A DNA stretch of 64,000 bases from DASXAI01 sp963728985 (GTDB lineage Bacteria; Actinomycetota; Acidimicrobiia; Acidimicrobiales; Ilumatobacteraceae), in contig CAVSME010000006.1 in the NCBI GenBank assembly GCA_963728985.1, positions 434,001 to 498,000 of the forward strand, given 5' to 3'. This document shows, piece after piece, positions 25,055 to 34,154 of this stretch. Both the position numbers and the translations under genes were made by a program. How positions within the stretch are numbered: position 1 is the first letter of the stretch; each line of letters starts with the position of its first letter. The notes beneath the pieces were generated by a model, which was given only the letters and a program-made list of their open reading frames with translations, was not told the origin of the DNA and made no database searches.

Positions 25055-25480
25055 TTGGCGGGGGTGTTCGATCCGACGAGACTGGGGAAGGTGCAGGCGG
25101 TGGTGTTGATCGGCGCGTTGCTCCTGCCGACGTTGGTCGGTGGGGCAGTGGTGGCAGGGGCGCGGCTGTGGCGGCGCTGGAGCGCGCGGCGGGATCGGGA
25201 GCCAGTGCCGCTCGGGCCGCCGATCGAGCGCATCGCCGCCGACCTGCGCCGCCTGAACGGCCAGCGCCACGTGATGCGCCGGCAGGTGCCGGCGCCAGGC
25301 CGGGGGGTCCGGGCCCGCGCCCTCACCGCCGCCTACGTCGACGTCCTCACCGACGCCTGCCGGGTGCTCGAAGTGACCCCGCCGCGCGCCAGCGCGTCGG
25401 GGGTGGCCCCCGGGGCCGAGATCGAGCGGGTCGAGGCCGAGCTGCGCGTGAGGGGCCTCGACGTGAGCTGCCCGGTCTGA
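25055..25480 (+). CDS. Small single-pass membrane protein, hypothetical
   Basis: About 141 residues. TTG 25055 or GTG 25064 are the available starts. One hydrophobic helix near residues 15-37 (VVLIGALLLPTLVGGAVVAG) is followed by a basic segment (RLWRRWSARRDREP) and a soluble region of about 95 residues with no recognised motif. The positive charges after the helix suggest a cytoplasmic C-terminus. The stop at 25480 directly abuts the GTG of the metallophosphoesterase gene, so the two are probably translated together. I do not recognise the family. Confidence 0.65.
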   Translation: MAGVFDPTRLGKVQAVVLIGALLLPTLVGGAVVAGARLWRRWSARRDREPVPLGPPIERIAADLRRLNGQRHVMRRQVPAPGRGVRARALTAAYVDVLTDACRVLEVTPPRASASGVAPGAEIERVEAELRVRGLDVSCPV

Positions 25481-26158
25481 GTGCGTGTCCTCGCCGTCTC
25501 GGATGAGGTCGACGAGGCGCTCTGGCACGACGTCGCGCCCGTGCGGGGGGTCGAGCTGATCCTGGCGTGCGGGGACCTCCCGTTCGACTACCTCGGGCAC
25601 CTCGCCGACGCCCTCGACGTGCCGGTGGTCTTCGTGGTTGGCAACCACGATCCCGACGTCGCCGGGTACCGGCAGCATCGCAATGGCCTCGTGCTGCGGG
25701 CCGGCCTGCCCGCCGAGCCGCCCTGGCCCCCGGGCGCGACGAACGCCGACGGCCGGATCGTGGACGTGGCCGGCGTGCGGGTCGCCGGTCTCGGCGGCTC
25801 GGTGCGCTATGGCGAGGGGCCCAACCAGTACACGCAGCGCCAGCAGCGCCGCCGCGCGGCCCGCCTGCTCGCCGCCGCGAGGTGGCGTCAGCGCCGTGAC
25901 GGTCGCGCCGTCGACGTGGTGCTGACCCACGCTCCGCCGAGTCGCGCCGACCGCGCCGCCACCGCTGATCCGGCGCACGCCGGCTTCGACGCCCTCGCTC
26001 GTCTCGTCGACCGGCTCCAGCCGCCCCTGCTCCTCCACGGTCACGTCCACCCCTACGGTGGGGCGCAGCGTGATCACCGGTACGGCAACACGATCGTGCG
26101 CAACGTCGTCGGCCGCCACGTGTTCGCCATCGAGACGGAGGGCACCGATGCCTCGTGA
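25481..26158 (+). CDS. Calcineurin-like metallophosphoesterase
   Basis: 225 residues starting at GTG 25481, immediately after the previous stop. Metallophosphoesterase motifs are partly present: VLAVSDEVD (where the usual D-x-H is altered to D-E-V), LILACGDLPFDYL (GD), VVGNHDPD (GNHD), VLTHAPP and LLHGHVHPYG (GHxH). The first motif lacks the His normally used for one metal, as in some divergent members. The substrate is unknown. The 3' end overlaps the ParB-like gene by 11 bases. Confidence 0.85.
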   Translation: MRVLAVSDEVDEALWHDVAPVRGVELILACGDLPFDYLGHLADALDVPVVFVVGNHDPDVAGYRQHRNGLVLRAGLPAEPPWPPGATNADGRIVDVAGVRVAGLGGSVRYGEGPNQYTQRQQRRRAARLLAAARWRQRRDGRAVDVVLTHAPPSRADRAATADPAHAGFDALARLVDRLQPPLLLHGHVHPYGGAQRDHRYGNTIVRNVVGRHVFAIETEGTDAS

Positions 26159-27014
26159 GACGGGCTTTCCCCGGGCCGATGTCGAGAACGACTTCCTCCG
26201 GCTGCGCCGCCGGCAGGTGCTGGCCAAGCTGGCCCACAAGCTCAGCCGGGAGCCCGACGACGTCAACCTCGTGCTGCCCTACGACGAGGTGATCGCCGCG
26301 CTCGGCTACGAGGGCGAGCGCAGCATCGGGCTGAAGTCGATCAAGCTGGCCGACATCGTCGGGTCCGTCGACCAGCGCCGCGACTTCGACCGCCGCTTCC
26401 GGCCGACATCGGCCCGGGTGCGCGAGCGGTGGGAGCAGCTCGCGCTGGCGCAGCGCCGCGGTGCGCCCATGCCCCCCATCGACGTCTACAAGGTCGGCGA
26501 TCTCTACTTCGTGAAGGATGGCCACCACCGCGTCTCGATCGCACTATCCCAGGACCAGACGACCATCGACGCCTACGTGACCGACGTGCGCACCACGCTG
26601 GCGGCCAAAGACATCCGCACCCGGCGCGATCTGCTGTTCAAGAGCTACGAGCGGATGTTCCTGGCACGGGTGCCGTTGCCGCCGCCGATGCGGGCCAAGA
26701 TCGCGGTGTCGGACCCGTGGTCGTACGCCAAGCTCGGCGAGAACGTGGAGGCGTGGGGCTTCCGGTACCTGCAGCACGAGCGCCGGTTCTGCGACCGTGC
26801 CGAGATCGCGCGGCGGTGGTTCACCGACGAGTACTCACCGGTGGTGAAGATGCTGCGGGAAGCCGATCTCCTCGGTGACGGCACTGAAGCGGAGGCGTAC
26901 ATGCGCGTCGCCGCCGAGCGCTACCGGCTCATCCTCACCCACGAGTGGAGCGACGAGATCATCCAACGTCTGCGGGCGGCGCCCGTCAGCTCGCGTCGGC
27001 GCCGACCGTCGTGA
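26148..27014 (+). CDS. ParB-like (sulfiredoxin-fold) nuclease/partition-domain protein
   Basis: 288 residues from ATG 26148, which overlaps the upstream gene. The N-terminal region (about 15-145) resembles a ParB/Srx domain: a pocket-forming helix LRRRQVLAKLAHKL, then PPIDVYKVGDLYFVKDGHHRVSIAL, with DGHHR in place of the canonical ENxxR box. A second helical domain (about 170-285) with WSYAKLGENVEAWGFRYLQ has no known activity. This architecture recurs in Acidimicrobiia by my recollection, often annotated as ParB-like; a role in chromosome partition is not implied, since no parA neighbour or DNA-binding HTH is present. Its tail overlaps the convergent ABC ATPase gene by 29 bases. Confidence 0.7.
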   Translation: MPRETGFPRADVENDFLRLRRRQVLAKLAHKLSREPDDVNLVLPYDEVIAALGYEGERSIGLKSIKLADIVGSVDQRRDFDRRFRPTSARVRERWEQLALAQRRGAPMPPIDVYKVGDLYFVKDGHHRVSIALSQDQTTIDAYVTDVRTTLAAKDIRTRRDLLFKSYERMFLARVPLPPPMRAKIAVSDPWSYAKLGENVEAWGFRYLQHERRFCDRAEIARRWFTDEYSPVVKMLREADLLGDGTEAEAYMRVAAERYRLILTHEWSDEIIQRLRAAPVSSRRRRPS

Positions 27015-28197
27015 ACCCTTCTTCGTAGGTGGCGTTCTGCCCCGTCGCTGGGTCGAAGATCTGGATGAAGCGGGTGTCGACCCAGAGATCGGCACTCTTG
27101 CCCTCGCGCACCTGGGTGGCGGCGTCGAGGCGGGCCACGACCTGATCGGTGTCGGCGCCCGTGTCGGCGCGGCCCGAGTCGGCCGCCAGCTCGGCCAGCT
27201 CAGCGGCCTGCGCCGCGCCGCCCTCGTAGGTGAAGTAGGCGAACACATCCGAGCCCATCGACTCGAGCACCTCGATGTTGGCCTTGAACGTGATGCCGTG
27301 CTCCCGGTCCTGCGGGGGCACGAGGCTGGCGTCCTCGAAGTTCTCAGGCCGGAAGCCGACGATGACATCGCGCCCGCCGCCGTCGGCTTCGAGGGCCTGG
27401 CGGGTCTTGTCGCTGAGGGTGATGTCGCCGAGTGGCGTGCGCAGCTTCCCGTCTTCGAGGGTGCCGCCCATGAAGTTCATCGCCGGTGACCCGATGAAGC
27501 CGGCGACGAACAGGTTGACGGGGTTGCGGTAGAGGTCCTGCGGCGGGCCGACCTGCTGGAGCTTGCCGGCGCGCATGACCGCCACGCGGTCGCCGAGGGT
27601 CATCGCCTCGGTCTGATCGTGGGTGACGTACACGGTGGTGGTGGCCAGGCGCTTCTGCAGCCGGGCCACCTCGGTGCGCATCTGCACCCGCAGCTTGGCG
27701 TCGAGGTTGGACAGGGGCTCGTCCATGAGGAAGGCGGACGGGTCGCGCACGATGCAGCGGCCCATGGCGACGCGCTGGCGCTGGCCGCCGGAGAGGTTGG
27801 CAGGCTTGCGGTCGAGGTGCTGGGTGAGGTCGAGGATGCGGGCCGCCTCGTCCACCTTCTGGTCGATGACGGCCTTCGGCGTCTTGGCCAGCTTGAGCGC
27901 GAAGGCCATGTTCTCGCGCACCGTCATGTGCGGGTACAGGGCGTAGCTCTGGAACACCATGGCGATGTCGCGGTCCTTCGGCGCCATGTTGTTCACGACC
28001 TTGCCGCCGATGCGCAGCTCGCCCTCGGAGATGTCCTCCAGCCCCGCGATCATGTTCAACGTCGTCGACTTCCCGCAGCCCGAGGGGCCGACGAGGATCA
28101 CGAACTCGCCGTCGGCGATGTTCAGGTTGACGTCGTCGACGGCGAGCGCCCCGTCCGGGTACCGCTTGGTGATGTGCTCCAGCACGATGTCGGCCAT
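26986..28197 (-). CDS. ugpC: ABC transporter ATP-binding protein (MalK/UgpC type)
   Basis: 403 residues. Walker A GPSGCGKST (about 37-45), Q-loop FQSYALYPHM, signature LSGGQRQR (135-142), Walker B FLMDEP (156-161) and the switch THD are intact. The C-terminal third contains the regulatory OB (TOBE) domain of MalK-like ATPases (VIVGFRPENFED). It has an insertion rich in Ala/Asp (AELAADSGRADTGAD) near residue 345. As the last gene of the operon at 26986-31239, it energises import of the substrate bound by the lipoprotein encoded first. Such single ATPases can serve several sugar transporters. Confidence 0.93.
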   Translation of the reverse strand: MADIVLEHITKRYPDGALAVDDVNLNIADGEFVILVGPSGCGKSTTLNMIAGLEDISEGELRIGGKVVNNMAPKDRDIAMVFQSYALYPHMTVRENMAFALKLAKTPKAVIDQKVDEAARILDLTQHLDRKPANLSGGQRQRVAMGRCIVRDPSAFLMDEPLSNLDAKLRVQMRTEVARLQKRLATTTVYVTHDQTEAMTLGDRVAVMRAGKLQQVGPPQDLYRNPVNLFVAGFIGSPAMNFMGGTLEDGKLRTPLGDITLSDKTRQALEADGGGRDVIVGFRPENFEDASLVPPQDREHGITFKANIEVLESMGSDVFAYFTYEGGAAQAAELAELAADSGRADTGADTDQVVARLDAATQVREGKSADLWVDTRFIQIFDPATGQNATYEEGFTTVGADAS

Positions 28198-28205
28198 GGG
28201 GGCTC

Positions 28206-29036
28206 CTAGCCTTTGACGGCGCCGGAGGTCAGGCCGGCGACGATCCGTCGTTGGAAGAACAGGACGAAGACGATGATCGGGATGGTGATGATGACGGAAG
28301 CGGCGGCGATCGACCCGATGGGGGATTCGAACGACGAGCTACCGGTGAAGAAGCCGATGGCGGCAGGCACCGTGCGGGCCCTCGTGGTGGACGTGAGCGA
28401 GATGGCGAACAGGAAGTCGTTCCAGCAGAAGATGAACACGAGGATCGCCGTCGTGAACATGCCCGGCGCCGCCAGGGGAGCGATGACCTTGGTGAACGCC
28501 TGGAAGGGCGTGGCCCCGTCCATCTTCGCCGCCTTCTCCAACTCCCACGGGATCTCCCGGAAGAACGCCGACAGCGTGTAGATGGCCAGCGGCAGACCGA
28601 AGGTGATGTACGGGATGATCAGACCGAGCCACGTGTCGAACAGGCCGAGGTTGCGCTCGATGTTGAACAGCGGCGTTACCAGCGAGATGACCGGGAACAT
28701 GGCGATCAGCAACGACATGCCGATGAGGACGCTCTTGCCCGGGAAGCGCAGGCGGGCCACGGCGTAGGCCGCCATCGACGCGAAGAGCACTGCGACGAAC
28801 GTGGAGATGAGGGCGATGCCGATCGAGTTGATCAGGGCGCGGGTGAACTCCGACGTCTGGAAGATGCCCGAGTAGTTGTCCCAGGTCCATTCCTTCGGCC
28901 AGAACGAGCGGTCGGTGACGGACGACGGGTCTTTGAAGGACAGCGACACGATCCAGAGCACCGGGATGAGCACAAGCAGGATCACGACGATGTTGGCGGT
29001 GCTCCAACCGACCTTCTGCTTCGCGGTGGTGGCCAT
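28206..29036 (-). CDS. ABC sugar transporter permease (MalG type)
   Basis: 276 residues from ATG 29036, which overlaps the stop of the other permease (ATGA). Six membrane segments are visible, from ANIVVILLVLIPVLWIVSLS to VIITIPIIVFVLFFQ. The EAA loop that contacts the ATPase is EKAAKMDGATPFQAFTKVIA, with the expected Gly. It is the second permease of the heterodimer; the longer open frame upstream is out of register with the real MalF-type gene and is ignored. Ends eight bases before the ATPase gene start. Confidence 0.92.
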   Translation of the reverse strand: MATTAKQKVGWSTANIVVILLVLIPVLWIVSLSFKDPSSVTDRSFWPKEWTWDNYSGIFQTSEFTRALINSIGIALISTFVAVLFASMAAYAVARLRFPGKSVLIGMSLLIAMFPVISLVTPLFNIERNLGLFDTWLGLIIPYITFGLPLAIYTLSAFFREIPWELEKAAKMDGATPFQAFTKVIAPLAAPGMFTTAILVFIFCWNDFLFAISLTSTTRARTVPAAIGFFTGSSSFESPIGSIAAASVIITIPIIVFVLFFQRRIVAGLTSGAVKG

Positions 29037-29977
29037 CAGTTCTTCAGGTCCGTCCCGGGTGCGGACGCGCCGAACCCCTTGATGAACAGGAAACCGATGA
29101 TCGCGACGCAGATGAAGATCAGCACCGAGATGGCGGAGCCGATGCCGAGGTTGAGCGCCGTGAACAGGTTGTCGTAGCCGAGGATCGACACCGAGCCCGT
29201 GTCCTGTCCGCCGCTCGTGAGGATGTAGATGTTGTCGAAGATCCGGAATGCGTCGAGCGTCCGGAACAGCAGGGCCACCAGGATCGCCGGTTTCATGAGT
29301 GGCAAGGTGACGTGGATGAAGCGCTGCCACGCCGAGGCGCCGTCCATCTTCGCCGCCTTCTGGAGGTCCTCGGGCACCAGCGCCAGCCCGGCCATGAGGA
29401 GCAGGGCCATGAACGGTGTCGTCTTCCAGACCTCGGCCAGGATGATCACGGCGATGGCCTGCCACTTGTCCGTGAGGGGAGCGGCGTCGCCGAACAGGGC
29501 CGAGAGGTAGCCGGTGCTCGGCGTCCAGGCGAACTGCCAGCTGAACGCCGCCACCACGGTGACGATGCCGTACGGGATGAGGATCGACGTGCGCACGGTG
29601 CCCCGCCCGAAGATCGTGCGATGCATGACGATGGCCAGGGCCATGCCGAGTGCGAGCTCGATGGCCACGGAGATCACCGTGATGATCACCGTGTTCCAGA
29701 AGGCGATCCACCAGTAGGGCGACGTCAGCACCGACACGTAATTCTCGAGGCCGATGAACTCGGCCTGGTCGGGGAACCGGAGGTCGTAGCGCTGGAGGGA
29801 CAGGTAGACCGAGTAGACGATGGGATAGGCGGTGACCGCCACCATGATGATGACGGCGGGGGCGCACAGCAGCCAGCCGAGCCGGCGCTCGGACCGGGCG
29901 CCCTCGGAGAGCTTCGGGCGCTTCCTCGCCGGCGCCACCGGTTCGGCGGTGGGAACGGTCTGGGTGTCTACGCTCAC
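29036..29977 (-). CDS. ABC sugar transporter permease (MalF type)
   Basis: 313 residues from a GTG start. A cytoplasmic N-terminus of about 30 residues precedes six membrane segments (first: WLLCAPAVIIMVAVTAYPIV). EAA loop: QKAAKMDGASAWQRFIHVTL. The GTG overlaps the stop of the substrate-binding protein gene by four bases. With the MalG-type permease it forms the membrane channel of a carbohydrate-uptake (CUT1) transporter. Confidence 0.92.
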   Translation of the reverse strand: MSVDTQTVPTAEPVAPARKRPKLSEGARSERRLGWLLCAPAVIIMVAVTAYPIVYSVYLSLQRYDLRFPDQAEFIGLENYVSVLTSPYWWIAFWNTVIITVISVAIELALGMALAIVMHRTIFGRGTVRTSILIPYGIVTVVAAFSWQFAWTPSTGYLSALFGDAAPLTDKWQAIAVIILAEVWKTTPFMALLLMAGLALVPEDLQKAAKMDGASAWQRFIHVTLPLMKPAILVALLFRTLDAFRIFDNIYILTSGGQDTGSVSILGYDNLFTALNLGIGSAISVLIFICVAIIGFLFIKGFGASAPGTDLKN

Positions 29978-31239
29978 GGCACCAACCCCTTCGAATCGAG
30001 CGCATCCTTCAGGTCGCTGGCCATGCTCTTCTCCGTGCTCTCGGGGTTGATGCCCGCCGGTGGCGACACGGCGTGGGAGATGACGATGGACAGGTTCTGG
30101 TACGCCGGCGTGAGCGGCCGCACGGCCGCCGTGGCCAGGGAGTCCTGGATCTCCTTGGCGAACGGGTACGGCTCCTGGAGGTCAGGATCGTCGTAGAGCG
30201 CCGACAACGACGGCGGCACGCCGCCCTTGATGGCGCCGATCTTCTGGTTCTCGCTGTCGCGCAAGCAGAGCGCCGCGGCGAAGGCCTGGTCCGGGTGCTT
30301 GGTGTACTTGCTCACCGCGATGTTGATGCCGCCGATGGTCACGTGCGACGGCTGGCCGTCGGTCACCGCCGGATACGCCGCCCACTTGAAGTTGGGGAAG
30401 ATGTCGGGCTTGTTCTCCCGCATCGAGGGATAGACGAACGGGTAGTTCAGCTGGAACGCCGCCGTCCCCGACTCCATGGCGAGGCGGTTGTCGTTCTCCG
30501 TCTGCACCGGCAGGGACGGGTCGGCCGCCGGGGAGGTGGCCAGTTGCTTCATGATCCCCAGGGCGGTGACGGCGGGGGGACCGAGGGAGGGCTCGGTGCC
30601 GGCGTCGTTGAGGACGCTGCCGCCGGCGCTGGCCAGCAGCGTGTTGAACCACACCGTGACGCCCTCGTACTGGTTGCCCTGGATCTCGATGTAGTGAGGC
30701 TTGCCCTGCTGCGCGAGGTCGGTGGCCATCTTGATCATCTCGTCCCACGTCTTGGGCGGCGTGGGCACGAGGTCCGCCCGGTACCAGAGCAGCTGGGTAT
30801 TGCTGTTGAACGGGGCCGCCCACAGCTTGTTCTGGTACGTGGCGGTGGCCAGCGGACCAGCGAGGGTTCCCTGTTCCACCTGGGCCTTGTTGTCGCCGGT
30901 CCATTCCTGGATCCAGCCCGCTTCGGCGAACTCGGGCGCCCAGGTGACGTCCAGTCCGAGCAGGTCCATCGAGCTGTCTTCGGCGGCGAGGCGGCGCACC
31001 ATCTGGATGCGCTGGCCGTCGGCACCATTCGGGAGCTTCTGGTAGGAGATCTTGTACGCACCGTTGCTCTGCGCGGTGCAGTTGTTCACCGCGTCCTGCA
31101 CCGCACCCGAGTTGTCCGGATAGATGTAGAAGTTCAACGTGGGAGTGCCGGAGCTGGAACCTCCCCCACACGCCGCCAGGATTTGACCCGCCACGAGCAA
31201 CCCAGCAAGCAGCGCCGGGCGTTTTGGCACGCCTCCCAC
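29974..31239 (-). CDS. ABC transporter substrate-binding lipoprotein (family 1)
   Basis: 421 residues from GTG 31239, chosen because AGGAGG lies exactly seven bases upstream; a longer GTG start at 31269 lacks this. A short lipoprotein signal peptide (VGGVPKRPALLAGLLVAGQI) ends in the lipobox LAAC, with Cys24 as the predicted lipidated residue, followed by GGGSSSG. The mature protein has the family-1 solute-binding pattern (LWAAPFNSNTQLLWYRADLV, GGINIAVSKYTKHPDQA). Likely ligand: an oligosaccharide such as a maltose/trehalose-like sugar, by analogy with CUT1 systems; the exact ligand is not inferable. First gene of the four-gene importer operon. Confidence 0.92.
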   Translation of the reverse strand: MGGVPKRPALLAGLLVAGQILAACGGGSSSGTPTLNFYIYPDNSGAVQDAVNNCTAQSNGAYKISYQKLPNGADGQRIQMVRRLAAEDSSMDLLGLDVTWAPEFAEAGWIQEWTGDNKAQVEQGTLAGPLATATYQNKLWAAPFNSNTQLLWYRADLVPTPPKTWDEMIKMATDLAQQGKPHYIEIQGNQYEGVTVWFNTLLASAGGSVLNDAGTEPSLGPPAVTALGIMKQLATSPAADPSLPVQTENDNRLAMESGTAAFQLNYPFVYPSMRENKPDIFPNFKWAAYPAVTDGQPSHVTIGGINIAVSKYTKHPDQAFAAALCLRDSENQKIGAIKGGVPPSLSALYDDPDLQEPYPFAKEIQDSLATAAVRPLTPAYQNLSIVISHAVSPPAGINPESTEKSMASDLKDALDSKGLVP

Positions 31240-31375
31240 GAAACGTCCTCCTCTCCGATCGGCGCGCACAGTGGTGTGCAGCGTCGAGTCGAACCGGACC
31301 CCCCTGGTCTGCGACTGCCTTTCCCTGACTGGACGCGGAACATACTCCCGGAGGGAACACTGGCGCAGACGCGAA

Positions 31376-31402
31376 GCGACCGCCGGCGGGACCGGCGGTC
31401 GC
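31376..31402 (-). terminator. GC-rich hairpin downstream of thiolase gene
   Basis: GCGACCGCCGG (31376-31386) pairs perfectly with 31392-31402 around the loop CGGGA. It lies 27 bases beyond the thiolase stop on the minus strand and before the ABC operon promoter. No T-run follows, which is common in high-GC actinobacteria. Confidence 0.6.
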
Positions 31403-31428
31403 TCCTCCTGCTCGATTGTCGGGCTACG

Positions 31429-32637
31429 TCAGACGCCCGACGCCTCCAGGACGTGAACGCCGCAGGCCGAGCCGAGGCCGATCACGTGGGCGAGGCCGAC
31501 CTTGGCCCCTTCGATCTGGCGGGGGCCACCCTCACCACGGACGTGCTGGCAGACCTCCCAGATGTTGGCGATGCCGGTGGCCGAGATGGGATGGCCCTTC
31601 GACTGCAGGCCGCCCGACACGTTCACGGGGAGCTTGCCGTCACGGCCGGGAGCGCCGGAGAGGAAGAAGTCGACAGCGCCGCCCTCCTCGCACAGCATCA
31701 GGTTGTCGTAGTGGACGAGCTCAGCGGTGGCGAAGCAGTCGTGCAGCTCGACGAGGTCGAGATCGTCCGGACCGACGCCGGCCATCTCGTAGGCCTGCTT
31801 GGCGGCGTTGCGGGTGAGCGTGTTCACGTTGGGCAGGACCTGGCAGGCCTCTTCCCACGGATCGGTGGTGAGCACCGAGGCGGAGACCTTCACCGCGCGA
31901 CGCTGCTGCTCGAGCGACAGCGTCTTGAGCTTCTCGCCGTTCACGACCACGGCGGCGGCAGCACCGTCGCAGTTGGCCGAGCACATCGGCCGCGTGTTCG
32001 GGTAGGCGATCATCACGTCGCCCATGATCTGCTCGACCGACATGGCCTTGTTGTAGGCGGCCAGCGGGTTGAGGGTGGAGTGGGCGTGGTTCTTCTCGCT
32101 GATGCGAGCGAACAGCTCGAAGCTGGTGCCGCCGTACTTGTGGCCGTACTCCATCCCGATCTGGGCGAACACGCCGGGCATGGTGTCGGTGCCGATGCGG
32201 CCGTCGACCGGCGCAACCGCGCCGTAGCGGCCGCTGGGCGTCCACTCGTCCTTGTCGGCCTTGCGGCTGCCGCCCGCACCGAGCAGGCCGGCGCCGGCGA
32301 GCTTCTCGACACCGACGGCGAGGCCCATGTCCACTTCGCCCGCCTTCACCGCCATGATGGCGGTGCGCAGCGCCGTGGCGCCGGTGGCGCAGGCGTTGGA
32401 CACGTTGTAGACGGGGATGCCGGTCTGGCCGACCTGCTTCTGCAGCTGCTGGCCGATGCCGCCGCCGCCGAGGAGGTTGCCGGCGGCGAGGATGCCCATG
32501 TCGCGCATGGAGACGCCGCCATCGGCGAGGGCGCCCTTGATGGCCTCGGCCCCGAGGTCGACGACGTCCTTGTCGGGGTGCTTCCCGAACTTGGTCATGT
32601 GGATCCCGAGGATCCAGATCTCTTCACTCGCGCTCAT
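31429..32637 (-). CDS. Thiolase-family acyl-CoA acyltransferase (SCP-x type)
   Basis: 402 residues. The active-site Cys83 is in NVSNACATGATAL, His in ELHDCFATAELV, and the C-terminal GHPISATG and CGVHVLEASG elements are present, characteristic of the SCP-x/lipid-transfer thiolase branch. The second Cys region reads GLGSACGVHV. It is followed upstream on the same strand by a DUF35 zinc-ribbon protein, the regular partner of this thiolase type. Such pairs act in side-chain degradation of steroids or branched lipids (for example Ltp2 with a DUF35 protein); the substrate here is unknown. Confidence 0.92.
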   Translation of the reverse strand: MSASEEIWILGIHMTKFGKHPDKDVVDLGAEAIKGALADGGVSMRDMGILAAGNLLGGGGIGQQLQKQVGQTGIPVYNVSNACATGATALRTAIMAVKAGEVDMGLAVGVEKLAGAGLLGAGGSRKADKDEWTPSGRYGAVAPVDGRIGTDTMPGVFAQIGMEYGHKYGGTSFELFARISEKNHAHSTLNPLAAYNKAMSVEQIMGDVMIAYPNTRPMCSANCDGAAAAVVVNGEKLKTLSLEQQRRAVKVSASVLTTDPWEEACQVLPNVNTLTRNAAKQAYEMAGVGPDDLDLVELHDCFATAELVHYDNLMLCEEGGAVDFFLSGAPGRDGKLPVNVSGGLQSKGHPISATGIANIWEVCQHVRGEGGPRQIEGAKVGLAHVIGLGSACGVHVLEASGV

Positions 32638-32649
32638 GTCAGCTCCCCT

Positions 32650-33045
32650 TCATCCAACGGGTTCGTAGCCGAACCCGATCGCCTCGGTGCCATTCTCGTC
32701 GGTTCCCAGCGAATACGTCGCCAGCTTGACCTTCATCCCGGTGTGCACGTGCTCCGGGTCGGGCTCCACGTTGATGATGTTGGTGCGCACGCTCGTGCCG
32801 TCGCAGTCGACGACGCCCGAGACGAACGGCACCTGCACGCCCGGCGCGGCGAACGCCACGATCGTGAACGTGCGGAGCGAGCCCTCGGTGTTGATCGCCA
32901 CCGTGCGGAAGTCGGTGCCGAAGCAGCCGGCGCAGGCATTGCGGCGGTCGAAGAACCGGGCGCCGCAGTTGGTGCACTCGTTGGCTTCGAGGTGTGGCTG
33001 GTCACCCAGCACCAGGTAGTCGACGAGGGGGATCTGCCCTGCCAT
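32650..33045 (-). CDS. DUF35 zinc-ribbon/OB-fold acyl-CoA-associated protein
   Basis: 131 residues from ATG 33045 (GGGAGG nine bases upstream; a TTG at 33051 is an alternative). A rubredoxin-like zinc ribbon, CTNCGARFF...CAGC, with four cysteines is followed by an OB-fold (FTIVAFAAPGVQVPFVSGVV). DUF35 proteins bind or chaperone the acyl-CoA-handling thiolase or hydratase encoded next to them. It is 12 bases upstream of the thiolase gene, so the pair is an operon. Divergent from the peroxidase gene at 33231. Confidence 0.92.
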   Translation of the reverse strand: MAGQIPLVDYLVLGDQPHLEANECTNCGARFFDRRNACAGCFGTDFRTVAINTEGSLRTFTIVAFAAPGVQVPFVSGVVDCDGTSVRTNIINVEPDPEHVHTGMKVKLATYSLGTDENGTEAIGFGYEPVG

Positions 33046-33230
33046 TCGCAATTTCCTCCCGTAGGACCCTTGGTCGGCGGGTCAAGACTACGGGAGGAAG
33101 CCCCGAACAGGACAATCCCCGCTGCCCAGCCGGTCCCGTCGAGGCGTCGAGCCCCTGGAGTCGGTGCGGGCCGGCGATCAAACGCGGTCTACTCTTCGGA
33201 AAAACGGCACGGAAAACCAGGAGGAACCTG

Positions 33231-34154
33231 ATGCCCCACCCGCAGCCGGCGATTCTCGCCAGCCTGGAGAAGTACCAGTGGTACGTGCACCTGAGCCGCA
33301 CCGAGGGCGCCGATGTCCAGGTGATCAAGGCGGCCCTGCGCGACCTGCGAGCGGCCTGCGCGCCCGAAGGTGTCCACACCGTCGTCAACCTGTGCCTGCT
33401 CTTCGGCCCTGGCTTCCTGGCCGAGCTCACCGACGACGTCCCCAACGACTTCCAGCCCTACCCGGGCTACGAGTCGCCCGACGGCAAGGTGGCCAAGGGC
33501 ACCCAGGAGGAGCTGCTGGTCTGGGTCCACTCAGCCGAGAAGGATCGCCTCTGGGAGGCCCAGTTCAACTTCCGCCAGGCGGTGAAGGGGCACATGGCCG
33601 TCGCCCGGGAGACCCACGCGTGGATCTACCGCAACAGCCTCGACCTGACCGGGTTCATCGACGGCACCGGCAACCCGGCGCCCGAGGAGCAGTTCGACAA
33701 GGGCATCGTGCCCGAGGGCGAGCCCGGCGCCGGTGGCAGCTTCTGCATCGCGCAGCGCTGGGTCCACGACCTCGAGTACTTCCGGGGCCTGTCGCTGGAG
33801 GACCAGGAGAACACGTTCGGCCGGCGCAAGGATGACTCCGAGCGCCTGGCGGTGCAGGTGCCGACATCGCACTTGTCCCACGTGGAGCTGCGGGAGGGCA
33901 AGACGGCCGACGACACCAAGCCGAAGCGGGGCGAGATGGTGCGCCGGTCGACGCCCTACGCCATGCCCGACGGCACGGTCGGCCTCTACTTCATGGGCTT
34001 CTGCAAGGACCAGGCCTCCTTGCGCGAGCGCATGGAGGCCATCTACGGCATGAACGGCCAGGCGCGCGACGCCCTCACCGACTACTCCACGCCGGCGTCG
34101 GGCTCGTTCTACTTCGCCCCGTCGGTGCAGACGCTGGAAGCGATCCTCGCCTAA
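33231..34154 (+). CDS. DyP-type haem peroxidase
   Basis: 307 residues. The family signature GFIDGTGNP (Asp144) is intact; a haem-proximal His is expected in PTSHLSHVEL (His217) and the distal region continues as GLYFMGFCKDQ. Length and motifs match the YfeX-like cytosolic branch (P-type), with no Tat or Sec signal. ATG 33231 has AGGAGGA six bases upstream; a longer in-frame start lacks a binding site. No encapsulin gene or C-terminal encapsulation tag is seen. The reaction would be hydrogen-peroxide-dependent oxidation of porphyrin-like or phenolic substrates. The stop at 34154 is followed directly by an inverted-repeat element. Confidence 0.92.
   Translation: MPHPQPAILASLEKYQWYVHLSRTEGADVQVIKAALRDLRAACAPEGVHTVVNLCLLFGPGFLAELTDDVPNDFQPYPGYESPDGKVAKGTQEELLVWVHSAEKDRLWEAQFNFRQAVKGHMAVARETHAWIYRNSLDLTGFIDGTGNPAPEEQFDKGIVPEGEPGAGGSFCIAQRWVHDLEYFRGLSLEDQENTFGRRKDDSERLAVQVPTSHLSHVELREGKTADDTKPKRGEMVRRSTPYAMPDGTVGLYFMGFCKDQASLRERMEAIYGMNGQARDALTDYSTPASGSFYFAPSVQTLEAILA

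Noticed and set aside
26148..27014. Chromosome-partition ParB
   Set aside because: No parA, parS-like sites or HTH DNA-binding domain; only the ParB-like fold is suggested.
30073..33231. A 1052-codon plus-strand open frame
   Set aside because: It is antisense to the ABC binding-protein, thiolase and DUF35 genes, all with clear motifs; composition is Arg/Val/Gly-rich shadow sequence.
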